Origin: Chloranthus sessilifolius
Lineage: Eukaryota > Streptophyta > Magnoliopsida > Chloranthales > Chloranthaceae
Reading direction: 5' to 3'
Assembly (NCBI GenBank): GCA_021018995.1
Contig: CM037591.1
Coordinates: forward strand, 5,958,001 to 6,022,000
Length of the DNA stretch: 64,000 nt
Positions within the stretch are counted from its first letter, which is position 1, and every line of letters begins with the position of its first letter. Positions 52,331 to 63,468 of this stretch are shown piece after piece. Under the pieces are notes generated by a model that was given only the letters and a program-made list of their open reading frames with translations, had not been told where the DNA came from and did not search any database. Position numbers and translations under genes: made by a program.

Positions 52331-53192
52331 CGATATATTAGCAGTCATAGCGCGTTCAAACTCCCAATTTAATTAAGTCCAAGAAAAATAAAAATAAAAT
52401 TACCTAGGATAAAAATTAGGGTGGTGTAGCGTGTCCATCGCTATTTTGCCATTGAATCGTTGCTCGCTTGTTTATACAATAGTTAAAAGTAAAAAGTAAA
52501 ATCAATGTAAATACCATTTAAATTGAGAATGTGGAAAGTCAGGGCTATTTTAGCCCTTTTGCAGGTCAATGCTCACGTGGAAATGGCTTTGCTTGGAACC
52601 ACCTATTCTGCACAGTTTGAAACTATAGGGCTGCTTCTATTAATTCTGAAATTGTTAGGGCCGAAAATGCAAATTTCCTAGAGTAGTGACAAATAAAAAA
52701 CTTATCAGGTGGAATTGGCATTTGAAAGGTTTTGTAAGTGAAATTACAAATAGCCTATAATCAAATTGGTGGTTAGAAGTGAATTCCACTAGTGAGCCCC
52801 ACCACAATTTAATTTCACCCCCTTATTTCTCAATCAAACAAAAAAAACATGAAATTGCCAATTCAATTTCAGGTGGAATTCTAACTTTCATGTTTGATAA
52901 GCGTAGCCTGAAAGAAATTGGGTGATGCCCCTCAGCCTCAACGCTTACCTATTAAATTAAAAAATCATGGTTTTGACATAAATAAATTAATATGTGCAAA
53001 AAGGCGGAAGAAACGGTCGATCACCTCTTCCTCTAAAACTCTTTGCCTCTCATATTCTGAAGAAGTTTTTTTCTCTTAAAGATTGAATGGATGGTGTTGC
53101 TTTCGCAAATGGGTATCATGTGGTTTGGAGTTTGCTCCCCTTCGCCTTCTATTGGGTTTCGGGGAAGAGGAAGAATCATAGAATTAGCCAAT
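52331..53192. other. Unassigned sequence, no gene supported
   Basis: AT-rich. A reading frame from 53087 (MDGVAFANGYHVVW) has no recognisable domain. Around 52730-52900 GGTGGAATT and AATTCCAC-type pieces recur in both orientations, a possible MITE remnant. Confidence 0.4.
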
Positions 53193-53695
53193 TAGGGCTG
53201 CCAATTGGCCCGATCAGCTCGCAACCTGGCCCAACCTGGAAAAATCAAGCGTTTTTAGTAAGTTGGCCTGTATATATGGCCGAGTCTAGACAAGAGAGGC
53301 CCGGAAATAATTGGGCCGGAGTAGGTCCTAACGATATGAAGTCTGCTAAAGATCTCCATTATATATATATATATATATATATTAAATAATAGGGTTACTA
53401 AAGTACCATTATGGCTTGTATTAAAATTAGATTATATATATATTAAATAATAGGGTTACTAAAATACCATTATGGCTTGTATTAAAATTAGATTTATAAT
53501 TAACTCAGTTTCAAATTAGGAAAACTGTTTTCAAATAAAATAAATATGTAAAAAAAAACTTCAAAAGAGAAAAATAGCCCGCAACCCAGCCTAGCCCGAT
53601 TCGCCTTAGAGCTGGGCTTGGACTGAGTTCTTGATGGACCGCCCTAGGGCCAAGCTAGGACTGACCCTTGGTGGCCTAGCCCATTGACAGCCCTA
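53193..53695. mobile_element. Non-autonomous DNA element with TAGGGCTGYCAA termini
   Basis: Left end TAGGGCTGCCAATTGGCC and right end GGCCTAGCCCATTGACAGCCCTA are inverted. Such TAGGGCTGTCAA ends are common in plant hAT-like MITEs. No convincing 8-bp duplication remains. The interior has a (TA)n tract (about 53358-53383) and two copies of a ~62-bp tandem repeat (ATTAAATAATAGGGTTAC...). Confidence 0.65.
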
Positions 53696-53774
53696 GGTAG
53701 AATCTTCAATGCCCTACTCCACTGATGATGGAAAAGATCTACAGATGTTGGAAATGATCTACAGATGCTTTATC

Positions 53775-54886
53775 CACTACAAAAATAAGGTGTTTCAGCG
53801 GCACTTGCTGTTAAGGCAATTTTTGGTAGCGGCAGAACTAATAACGGCAGTTTTTGGTAGCGGCATGCCACAAAGTCACTCCTTTAGACGTGCCCTCACG
53901 TGCGACGCCTAACTTCCGAAGCTAGGCTAGCCTGTCTCTGATACCAACTGTCACGAGGGCGCGACCTGACGCACCAACACACCCGTGCGGTGTTTCGCTG
54001 CATCGTCCTACGAAGCCAACCAGACTCTCAATCAGCTCTGATACCACCCGCCTGGAGGACAGGAGCTCCCGCTCGTGGTTACCTTCTTTGCAAGGCCTAC
54101 CATCCCGATACATCGTGTCCCTTACGACACGCTCGCCTGTACATTTGTGTCTCGCTTGGCCTGCTCAAGTTTCACTCTCGCGTGCCCTACACAAGTACCT
54201 CCCTTCGCAACAGTAATGGCATGTTGCGCTTCATGCCATTTCATACCAACATGTCCTGTCGACATACCAAACCAAACCCACAATCTTGTGCAACGGACCC
54301 TAGTGTTGTCGTGCTTTACAGAGTCCCACGCAGCCTTCAAGTGTCCTCGTGAAGTTGCCTAGCTGTATGCACCGCGACGCGTAATCAGGGGTCATACTTC
54401 AACCTCACCTTGGGTGCCACACGGCATCGCTGCGTCAACGTCTTAGGCCCACCCTTTCAGGCTTAGGAGACACTTGTGCCCCCTCTGGCAATGCAAGGAC
54501 CCGTGTGGGTGGAAGGCATTCATCCAACACCCCTCCCACATAGATGGTCCAAACACTATCTGTGGATAAACAACCAAATGACCTCAAACATATTGGTTTG
54601 ACATACCCCCATGGCACACGCCTCCTGCTCATGGCACACAGTGTCAAGTCCCCAACCAACACGCCCATGACTCCCCGCATCGTCCTCCCATGAGATCGTG
54701 TCACATCCACAGCGCGACCACGTCGCACGGCCCCGATGGCCCCATGTCACGTGCCCTCCTGGCACCACATGACGTGCCGCCCCGGCACCAATGCTGCTAA
54801 AAAGTATTGACCACGTCACAGACAGGACTAATAGCAACAATTTTTTGTTAAAAAAACTGCCGCTAATAGTCATATTTTTTGTAGTG
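53775..54886. mobile_element. CACTA-like element (1112 bp) carrying LTR-type sequence
   Basis: Begins CACTACAAAAATAAGG and ends ATATTTTTTGTAGTG, with subterminal GCGGCA and TGCCGC motifs and a perfect 3-bp duplication ATC (53772-53774, 54887-54889). Termini match the small CACTA MITEs. The interior (53895-54790) is GC-rich, homologous to 51040-52330, and includes CTCTGATACCAACTGTCACG, which reads on the minus strand as an LTR end plus tRNA-Met primer site. It looks like a CACTA derivative that captured retrotransposon DNA. Confidence 0.82.
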
Positions 54887-55431
54887 ATCTCAATGGCCGG
54901 ATGCATTAGGGGCTTTTCTTTAAGGAGAAATTGAAAAAAGGCTTGCGTTTCTATGGTCCTCCTAAATATACTTCCATTGTCACTAAACTTGATCTTCATT
55001 TTTGGACTTGTGGGCTCCCTCAACCATGGTTCAAAATTTCGGCCGATAATGTGCCCTTGAGATAAATTTCGGTTTCAGTGGTCCCCTAAACAGTTACATC
55101 AAATTTCAACTGAAATTTTGGTATCGGCATATTATCAGCCGATAATATGCCCGAAACCGAAATTTTGACCAAAATTTTGCCATAAATCGAAATTTTGAAA
55201 ATTTCGGCCGATATTTTGCTTCTTTGAAAAAAAAAAAATATATATATATATATCGGCCGAAATTTCGATCAAAATTTCGGTTTTGGGCAAGACCAAAACC
55301 GAAACGAAAATTGAAATTTTGATCCTTGCCCTCAACAAAGCAGAATTACAAGTGGCATGCTTTATTGAAAGAGATGCGACTTGGGTCCTAGCTTGGATCA
55401 AGAACAAGGCCAGAGGGACCATGAAGGCTTT
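54887..55431. other. Unassigned host stretch split by insertions
   Basis: The pieces 53696-53774, 54890-55024 and 55337-55431 would be adjacent without the CACTA-like element and hAT-like MITE. They read as partly open frames (FFKEKLKKGLRFYGPPKYT, LHFWTCGLPQ) that I do not recognise. No function is offered. Confidence 0.35.
55025..55328. mobile_element. hAT-like palindromic MITE, copy C (304 bp)
   Basis: Ends CATGGTTCAAAATTTCGG and GAAATTTTGATCCTTG. A perfect 8-bp duplication CCCTCAAC lies at 55017-55024 and 55329-55336. The interior has further ATATCGGCCGAAATTTCG palindromes and a short AT tract. Confidence 0.9.
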
Positions 55432-55780
55432 GGTTGTGTTTGGCATAGCTCTCTACTAGCTCCTTGTCAGAGCGGGGTTTGCCTATTTTATCAAGTTCCC
55501 TTTCTCTTTGATAAATCTCTCCTACCTGCTTTAGAGGTTCCCCATCTCCTTGCTAACTCACTGTAGAGCAAGATTTACCTTATCCAATAGTTCTTTCCTA
55601 CCCTCTTCGTGCTCCTTGTCAGAGTAGATTTTATTCGCTCTGATAGGGAGTTTGTAGAGAGCAGGGAGGTACTTACTTGAGCAGATAATTCATGTTTTAC
55701 AGGGTGTTAGCAAAGAGAAGCGGGCTATGCTAAACTCTATTCGAAGGAGAGTTAACATAAATCTATGCCAAACACAACCT
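55432..55780. mobile_element. Foldback MITE, Tourist-like, copy B
   Basis: Perfect 17-bp termini GGTTGTGTTTGGCATAG and CTATGCCAAACACAACC. Internal arms again pair (GCTCCTTGTCAGAG with CTCTGATAGGGAG). Flanks TTT and TTA agree at 2 of 3. Same family as 2914-3291. Confidence 0.8.
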
Positions 55781-56059
55781 TAACCATTTCCTAAACTCTA
55801 TTCGAAGAATAATTAAGGCAAGGCTTGAAAATAAAATTAAAGACAATAATAATTAAAATAGAAGAAGTGCAAAGAGAAAGTAATGTCACAACACAAATAA
55901 TTTAATGTGGTTCGATGCTTAAGCATTGTTTTTTGTAGTTAATCAGGGTTAGAAGGTCCCCACCCCTTTTATTAATAAAGAGTAGATTATAAACGATGTG
56001 AATTACGTAGTATATCTTCTCGGATGTGAAAGTAAAGTGCGAGAGGAACAAACTCGGAA
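55781..56059. other. AT-rich spacer, nothing recognised
   Basis: TAAACTCTATTCGAAG occurs here (55795) and just inside the previous MITE (55733), hinting at a local duplication. Otherwise featureless. Confidence 0.4.
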
Positions 56060-56064
56060 CCAAT

Positions 56065-57548
56065 TGATTATTAAAATCTAAAACCTTGCAAGTGCACGAG
56101 TTTGTGGAGCTAGAGCAAGTATTAAGGGTGTCGAACCACAAGGACTATATGTTTATCTAATTAAAGCCTTAATTAGAAAATTGATTTTTAACTAGAAGTA
56201 TATAAGGAAAGCAGTAAAATTATATTTGGAAAGCAATAGAGAAAATAGTCTAGAATCCCTCTTGATTGTAGATTCGTAATAATTCACAATTCTATTCCTA
56301 ATCTAATTTGAATTCGGGTGATAACATTCTCTTCGCTACAAGCTAAAGGTAGGTAAAATAATCAAATCTTATTCATAGTTATGGACTAGTCGGGACAATA
56401 TAATCCGTCTAATCTCTAGCTATCTAATCCGTAAACATCATTGCATGAAACATATTAAACTAGACTACAAGTACTAATTTGATGGTGAGTATTCTATAAT
56501 TTATAATCCTAATCCCTACAAGGCGATTATGATTATCAAAAACAGAAATAAAACACTTTAGTATCATTCATAACAAGTCACTAATAAGAGTGAATCTCAA
56601 TCATGCAATCATTACCATAAGCGAATTTAAATTAGAAAAGAAAATAGAACTTTAAATTAATACTTATCTTTGATTTACAAGAGATCCCAAACTTCAGAAG
56701 CTAGCCACACATTATTGTTCTGATCTTCATCATTTCTAATTCGATCATAAAACGATGGTTTACAATCTCTTCAATCTCATAAACTCTTAAAAGCTGAAAA
56801 CTATAAAACTATGAACTATCTCTATAAACACTACAAAAAATAAGACTATTAGCGGTAATTTTTTGCAGCCAAAAACTGCTACCATTAACAAAAAAAACTA
56901 TTAAAAGCTATTAACACTATTAGCGGTAAGGGTATTAGTGTGCAAATTTTTGTTAATAGAGGTAGTTTTTAACTGTCGCTAATAGTCTTATTTTTTGTAG
57001 TAAAAAACCATAATAAAATTTTATATCTAAAACTTAAACCTAGGGTGTTTATTTATATATTCATAAGGCCCTTGTACAATAAGATAAACTAGGAAAGAAA
57101 CCATAAAATAATTCTAATTACAAATAGGAAAGAAGGAATTCTCGGACTGCAACTTTCTAAAATAACACAACCCAATATGTTTGGATTCCCATCTTGACAA
57201 GTCGAGATCCAATCTTGAATTTTCTTACAGAACTTGACAGGTTGAAATCCAATTTCGACCAATCGAGTTTCACTTTTTTGTCTTCTCTTTTTCCAATCTT
57301 GACAGGTCGAAAAGTGGATTTCAACTAGTCGAGTTTAGTACTCCTTTAATTTTTCTTTCTTTTCTTATCTTCCTTTTTGGCTTTTTATTCTCCATCTTTC
57401 TTTTTTGGGTTCTTTAACTCTTTTCTTTGATTTCTTCCTTCAAAACCTTCTGCACACGAAAGCTAACGAAATAGAAACATTAGTCATCTTTCAAGGCCTA
57501 GCAATGTTAGGATTTGGGTCTTTAATGTAAGATTTTGAAGGTTGAACA
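56065..57548 (-). mobile_element. Solo LTR (1484 bp), minus strand, Tat/Athila-like
   Basis: Starts TGATTATTAAAATC and ends GGTTGAACA, with a perfect duplication CCAAT at 56060-56064 and 57549-57553. Its left part (GCAAGTGCACGAG, AAGGGTGTCGAACCACA) matches the complement of the end of the solo LTR at 41319-42746, so they are related and oppositely oriented. A CACTA MITE sits inside. TTGACAGGTCGA-like near-palindromes cluster at about 57195-57335. Confidence 0.75.
56829..57002. mobile_element. CACTA-type MITE, copy 2 (174 bp)
   Basis: CACTACAAAAAATAAGAC at the left and TCTTATTTTTTGTAGTA at the right, flanked by AAA on both sides. The last terminal base is A instead of G. Inserted in the solo LTR. 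Confidence 0.8.
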
Positions 57549-58963
57549 CCAATCCATCGAATTACAGTGGAGGAATCTTGACCAATCTTAGTCAACAAAT
57601 CAGCACGTCCATAGTTACCAAAATCGGTGATTTTTTGAAAGAAACTCGTTTTTTTTTCAATAAAACATCAGAAACATGTTTATAATGTGTCTTTTTAAAA
57701 AATACTAGTAGTTTTTAAAAAATCATGATTTTTACATTTTAAAGGCATATTTTATGAAAAGAAATCATTTTTGTCAAAAAAACATTTATTTTTTTTATTT
57801 TAAAAATATTTTAATTACTTTTTTTCCAAATACTTCTGGATTCTTCTCAAAATTTTACCAAATTTTCACCTTTTTTCGGTTCTTTTGCCTTGCCCATTTT
57901 TTCCCGAATTCCAACTTAAAGATTCGAGACGTGTTTCTTCTTACGATACTACAAGGAGTATTTTGGTTTCACACATTCCCCACTAAGGTCTCATCATTTA
58001 ATAGGCCTGCATAAGGAGCAATTTTTAATTGGGATAATTAAAAAAACAACCTCCAAAAATAAACTTTTTAGCAAAAAAGTCTAGAACTCAAACGTTTTAA
58101 AAAAACAGTGTTTTTACGGGCTTTGAAAGTTCAGAGATCCGTGAAAGCATTGTTTTGTTAATGAAAATTTGATATTTCACGGATCTATGAACTTCCAAAA
58201 ACCATAAAAGCACCATTTTTTTAAAACGTTTGAGTTTTGGATTTTTTGCTAAAAAGTTTAGTTTTTAGGCATGTTTTTGTGAAGTGCCCTCTTAAATTGC
58301 CTACCAATTTTGATAGCCATGCTCTTGCGATCTTTATCCCATTGTGATTTGGCTCTCGCCATTTTTGTTTACACTTCCATCTGTGCAACTTTGAAGTTTA
58401 TAATTATAGTTTGATTTGATAGGCACTTGTTATCTTTCTTTATTTGATTGATCTATCCCACTTATGCTATTGCCATTTCTATGAATTCCATTAACACAAG
58501 CAAGTTTCTTTTGCCCGCATTTTCCTCTTTGCCAATCCCGGTGCTAACTTTGGGGACCTACTTTGATTGGCTACTCTTTTTTTTTACTTTTAAGAGTCTC
58601 CTAGGCTTTTGACCATAGTTATCTGAATTTATGTTTTTTTTCTCAAAAAAAAAAATATTTCAAACGCTTATTTCCATAAAATGTCAAAAACATGTTTAAA
58701 ACGTGTTTTTTTTATATTAAAAAGACTTGTACTTTTGAAAAAAATCGCAATTTTAATGTTTTAAATGCACTTTTAATAATATCTCTCAAAATTTTCTTCA
58801 TTTTTGTCCCAAAAATATTTGTTATTTTTATTATTTTTTACTATTTCCATTACTTTTTCTTAAATGCTTCCTAATTTTTTTCTGAAATTTTCTGATTTTT
58901 TTACTTATTTTTTGTTTTTGACCTTACCCCTTTTGGTCCAAATTCCGAGTTGGTAATTACAGT
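57549..58963. repeat. AT-rich region with a diverged ~300-bp direct repeat
   Basis: About 57640-57935 and 58640-58950 share the same order: AAAACATGTTTA, GTGTTTTTTT, an A/T-rich block, CAAAATTTT, CTTGCCC or CTTACCCC and AATTCCRA. No coding is seen; open frames are poly-Phe/Ile/Lys artefacts. A hairpin element lies between the copies. Confidence 0.55.
58061..58260. mobile_element. Hairpin MITE with ~86-bp arms
   Basis: The left arm (58061-58146) and right arm (58174-58260) are near-perfect inverted repeats: CTTTTTAGCAAAAAA, CTCAAACGTTTTAAAAAAA, GATCCGTGAAA against TTTCACGGATC, TTTTTTTAAAACGTTTGAG, TTTTTTGCTAAAAAG. The loop is under 30 bases. A transcript would form a long hairpin. Confidence 0.8.
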
Positions 58964-59120
58964 TACTACAAAAAATAAGATTATTAGCGCCAGCCATAAA
59001 CTGTCGTTATTAGCAAAAAAATTGCTGCTAATAGTTTTAATAACCTTTAATAGTTTTTTTTTAGTAGTGATAATTTTTTGCTGTAAGAAATTGTTACTTA
59101 TAATCTTATTTTTTGTAGTG
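58964..59120. mobile_element. CACTA-type MITE, copy 3 (157 bp)
   Basis: The left end is TACTACAAAAAATAAGA (first C changed) and the right end TCTTATTTTTTGTAGTG. Flanks AGT and ACT agree at 2 of 3. Confidence 0.75.
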
Positions 59121-61114
59121 ACTTTTGAGCTGGATGGTCGTTGCAAAATTGATCCTGTTTAATAAAAGGTTTTGAGTCAACCTCAAAACCCTTTATTCTT
59201 GGGCCTTAACGTATAAAAGCAAAGCCCTAGACAATAACCTAACAGCTTTGCATTGCATGTCACTTTCTTAATATGGAAAATATGGACTCCAAGCTGGATA
59301 ATAACATATTTTTGGCACATAACGTGTATACGCTGATGATTAATAAAGGTAATGTGAAAAGGGAAGCATGTGTTGTGGTGCCTTTAACGTAAATCACTTT
59401 AATGCATGAACTAAAGGGCACGAGTATTTGGTGATCCTACAATGGGAACCATTGGTTACGCTATTACAACTTTTTTATTTGGTGATGAGGACTTAAATAA
59501 AATTTGATGGACTTAAGTCTCTCTCCCTTCACACACACACACACATTATATATATATATATTTTTTCAGGTCGAGTATCTTTATCATATTCTAATATTTA
59601 AATGGAGGTTCACGTGGCAGTCACAGCATATTTTGGGTGCCACGTGATGCAGATAGCATTGTTTAAATCATTTCTTAAAAAGCAAAATTTAAAACATCTC
59701 CATCATATATCTTTTGAGTCATAAAATATAAATCCTTGATTCACAATCAAAATTTAAGTGTTAATTTTAAAACTCAATTAAATACATTTTTTTTTTTAAA
59801 TTAATCAATACGAGCAACTTAAGCTCTATGTAGCATCGAAAAAGCATTTTAGAGTATGGTAAAGATACTCCGGCTCCGTATGTGTATATATATATATATA
59901 TATATAGCTAAAAATAGAACACTAGTTGTTATAGAGGTAAACGAGATGGTTTGCCTATTTAGGGACAATGGTTAGTCAAAATCAATTTATATACCATATC
60001 AAATAATTCAATTTATCTTGTAAAGAACTCAATGAGACTTATTATAACCATAGGAAGGAACTTGAAGCAGAGCTTATTTTGCCCTCCTGGCACTGTAAAC
60101 ATAGTTTGTATAACATGAACTAAGGTATTAAAATATATATATATCTTTTTATTGGTTTGATTAGCAGATGGATAGCTCTATTTACACTCATATAAAACAT
60201 TTTTAATCCTAAACCTAACCCTAATCAACATACTCCCTTTTCTACCAAATAAATTCTGAAGTATCTGCTGTAACAGGTCGAGATGACAAAACTGCTATAT
60301 CTCTGTCTTGCTATTTGAAGTGTTACGAATGATGTGTGAAACAAATTTTGGTGTCGTTGACTTTCTAATGCTGAAAATGGCACGGTAGAAATCATTTTTT
60401 TATGTGATATATGCGTGATGGCTTCTCTTGCGCCTCGCAAGGCCGGTGCTGAGGTTTTGGTGGCATATGTCAAGATTCTTGAATGGGTCCTATTTATATT
60501 AATAGAAATTTTTTTTATAATAGCTATCAGGGCGTGTCCCAGGGATGTGTGTTAGTGGAATTAAGATCGGACCGTCTGATAGGTGTGCCATAATCTCAAG
60601 ATATATTGTGTTGAACATTGATATGAAAAATAATTTCCATTGTCTAATTCAAGGCAACCAACGATTTTTGGTTGAATTAGTGGTTTGTGACAGATAGGTT
60701 CTAGGTTCCAACATTTTTTTGTATAAGTTTCTCCTTTTAATTAATTTTCCTGGAGCTTATGCACTCTACCTAACTGGTTAAGCACACAATAGCAAAGCCT
60801 CTTGTAAGAGAAATCTTTGCAACAAATGTTCTCTCAAAAAAAATACATATTCCAACCATTAAAATTGTTGATTGTCATGAATCAGACGATGGAGTTCTTT
60901 TTCGTCTTAATCTGTCACACAAAAGATTTTCAAATCATGATACACCTATCAGATGGTCAAATTTTCTGATAGTTTTATTGGTAATGTAATTTTATGTTAT
61001 TTTTAAAACTTACATGTAAGTTTGGGGCCTAAGTAGGTCGGTCGGGGGCCTGTATTGATCGCCGCCCCACTTGACAGCCCCTAGGGCCAGCCCTGGCGCT
61101 AAGTGGCATCAAAT
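59121..61114. other. Intergenic DNA with microsatellites and repeat pieces
   Basis: No gene supported. Contains (CA)n(TA)n near 59532-59560, (TA)n near 59887-59906, an arm of the foldback family at 60541-60616 with a partner near 60935-60958, and a 10-bp stem GGTTTTGAG/CTCAAAACC at 59167. The 82-codon minus-strand frame at 60225-60473 has no recognisable domain. Confidence 0.5.
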
Positions 61115-61465
61115 ATATGTTTTATGAATGGCTCTATTAGAAAGAGTCTGATTCTCTTATGGCGATTCGATGCATCACCGATTGTTGCTCAGTTCATTGG
61201 AAATGCACCCTGTCCATTCGAAATGTGAATGCTCTTATCCACAGATTTCATAGCTGCTCATTTAACCATATTTGGAGAGAGGCTAATTATAGTTCAAAGA
61301 TTTTGACTCGGCTCTAATATTTCTCCGCTTCTTGACTCCTCCGGTGTGAGAGAAGATTTGATTTGTTTTAGTTATTACTTGTAATGGTGACTCTTTCTAA
61401 TAAATGGGTAGGACCCACCAACCCTATTAATCATAAATAAATAAATAAAAATAAAAATATATTCT
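61115..61465 (+). pseudogene. LINE 3' end: RNase H tail plus A-rich tail
   Basis: A frame reads KESDSLMAIRCITDCCSVHW, IRNVNALIHRFHSCSFNHIW, REANYSSKILTRL then stop at about 61316. This is the C-terminal half of the LINE RNase H-like (RVT_3) domain, with the diagnostic ESDS and HIWREAN. A ~120-bp 3' UTR ends in (AAAT)n at about 61434-61460. It is 5'-truncated, as LINE copies often are. Confidence 0.78.
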
Positions 61466-62263
61466 CCCACCAACACTATAAAATTATCAACTCTTTAAAT
61501 TACTTTTTAGATGCGAAATACGGTCAAAGAATTCCGAGGGCCAGTATATAGTTGGAAGTCAACCTGGGATGCTTCTGTTATACTCACAAATCTATAATGG
61601 TATCCTATTGTCAACCCGGATCAATGAATCTATCATATTTAATGGTCCTCATGTTTTCCCTAGTTACGAGCTTGGGATGCTTAGTGGGTCTCTTAGAGAG
61701 AGAGAGAGAGAGCCAGAGATACATATATGTAACCACTTTACTAAGATTAGATACCAATATCAGCGAAAACAAAACACAAAAATTAGAAATACGAATAAAG
61801 GACTCTATATTTGCGAAGGTAAACCAATGAGCCATAATTAATCAAGTCACTTTGTTGCATGGGACTAAAAGGAAACCGTCCACCTACTTTACCCCTATAA
61901 ACAAATTTCAATTATTGAAATATATAAAGCAATGTTCCCTATTAATGGGTGGCTCTTTTAGTATTGAAAAAGGGTGATGATAATGCGAGGAACCTTTATT
62001 TTCAATCCAATATTCTTCCAAAGAATTCAACAGGTTAAGTACTTGTAACCCGGGTTGATAAGGAAGAATGCTAATTGGATTGTAAATAAAGGTACACTAC
62101 TTGCAAAATCACCTACAACTTTTGCCTGTCCCTCCCCTCAAGCAAACAATAACTCCACCACATGCACGTAAAAGGTAGGAACCTTCACTTTTCACTAAGC
62201 ACACATAAGGCCCCCATCTCCATCTTCATAAGTCTATAAGTCTTGCAGAATCTCCATCCTTTC
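61466..62263 (+). promoter_or_regulatory. Upstream region of the WAT1-like gene
   Basis: About 800 bp between the LINE tail and the first ATG. It has a (GA)n tract near 61693-61712 and AT-rich blocks. ATATATAAAG near 61920 and CTATAAG near 62233 are TATA-like, but I cannot choose between them. No transposon is recognised, so this could be the native promoter. The 90-codon frames at 61552-61841 lack recognisable domains. Confidence 0.45.
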
Positions 62264-62475
62264 ATGAGCCCCCAAGTTGTTGAAGAAGCTTCTTCTCTTA
62301 CCATGGGTAGAAAGAAGCCTTATCTGACCGCGATCTTCATACAATCACTATACACCGGCATGTTTTTGCTCTCCAAGGCCGCTTTGAATGGCGGTATGAA
62401 CAATTTCGTATTCACCTTCTATAGGCAAGCCTTCGCAACCATCTTCTTAGTTCCCGTTGCCATTATATTCGAAAG
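62264..62475 (+). CDS. WAT1-related transporter (EamA/DMT superfamily), exon 1
   Basis: Plant WAT1-related proteins are ten-helix membrane transporters of the drug/metabolite transporter superfamily; WAT1 itself exports auxin from the vacuole. ATG 62264 gives MSPQVVEEASSLTMGRKKPY; an internal ATG at 62303 (MGRKKPYL) fits the usual family start equally well. The conserved first helix and loop are clear: FIQSLYTGMFLLSKAALNGG, MNNFVFTFYRQAFATIFL, VPVAIIFER. The exon ends GAAAG|GTAATT, a good donor, after 57 codons plus two bases from 62303, where the family usually has intron 1. Only this exon is in the window; the rest lies to the right. Substrate cannot be inferred. Confidence 0.85.
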
Positions 62476-62645
62476 GTAATTCCATCCGTATTTTCTTCTT
62501 CCTCCTCTTGCTCTTTAGCGAGTCGTCAACGTTTAAAGTATCATTTTCTTTGTAACTTATCGGTCGCAAGGTGACAAGATAACTTGCATGCAATTATAAA
62601 AATAGGTATCGCGATATGTTCATCGGGTGTGTAAATCATGATAAC

Positions 62646-62735
62646 AGGATGCCCCGTACGGTGTGTAAATCGTGAAATACGCATTACACAGTGGCGGTGA
62701 GGGCATCCCTTAGGAAATATTCCAAGCGTAAACTT
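62646..62735. repeat. Dispersed ~90-bp repeat, copy B
   Basis: Matches 3393-3482 in the same orientation: AGGATGCCCCGTA, GGTGTGTAAATCGTGAAATAC, GAGGGCAT, CCTTAGGA, CCAAGCGTAA. Confidence 0.65.
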
Positions 62736-63308
62736 AAGATTTTAACAACTAAAAAAAATTGGGTTCATAATTTTTATTTAAAAATTAAATAAATTATTTA
62801 GAAAAGTTGGAAAACATACCAAGGATCATGGTTATTTTGCCAAAGCATCTCGATGTGTCTTCTTCAATCTGCTGTGAGTTCGTTAAGATTTAATGAAATT
62901 ATAGCTTTAATGTAATTTAGAAAAAGGTAATTTACCTGTTCACATCCAGCTATGGATATGCTATAGACTGATTCTATGGACATGTACCTCTTTCCTACTA
63001 ATTTACCTAACCAGGAGCTCATGCCCAATAATTATGGCTAATTGTTGAGACAGTTACCACAGACCAGACCCCTAATATTCTGGTCTAGGTGGTAATCATC
63101 CCGAAACATTGCGATCGTTCTTTGTGACTGCAGGGATGAAGATTTGGGTCAACAAAATTAAATATATTGATGCAGCTCAAACAAGTATCTTCCAAAGGAT
63201 ATAACTTCCACTTGGATGTAAGGATAAAAAATTTTGATTTTCCAATACGTATCGGCTTGCTCCAAATCATATTTGTATCAGCCGATATATATCGGTTTTA
63301 GACGATAC

Positions 63309-63468
63309 CACCACAAAAAATAAGACTATTAGCTGCCGCTATTAGTCATGTCGCTACAAAAAATTGCCGCTATTATTTTTGTAACGGCAGGTTTTTGTAG
63401 CGACGGGACTAATAGCGGTAGTTTTTTATTAAAAAAAACTGCCGCTAATAGTCTTATTTTTTGTAGTG
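63309..63468. mobile_element. CACTA-type MITE, copy 4 (160 bp), in the WAT1 intron
   Basis: CACCACAAAAAATAAGAC at the left and GTCTTATTTTTTGTAGTG at the right with a perfect 3-bp duplication TAC (63306-63308, 63469-63471). The right half has long GCCGCTAATAGTC subterminal sequence. Confidence 0.85.

Noticed and set aside
51780-52341. 172- and 144-codon plus-strand frames
   Set aside because: They overlap in different frames over a 27-28 bp minisatellite, so at most one could be real; no recognisable domain.
61552-61841. Two overlapping ~90-codon frames upstream of the WAT1-like gene
   Set aside because: Overlapping frames with no domain, containing a GA repeat-encoded Glu-Arg run; treated as upstream noncoding DNA.
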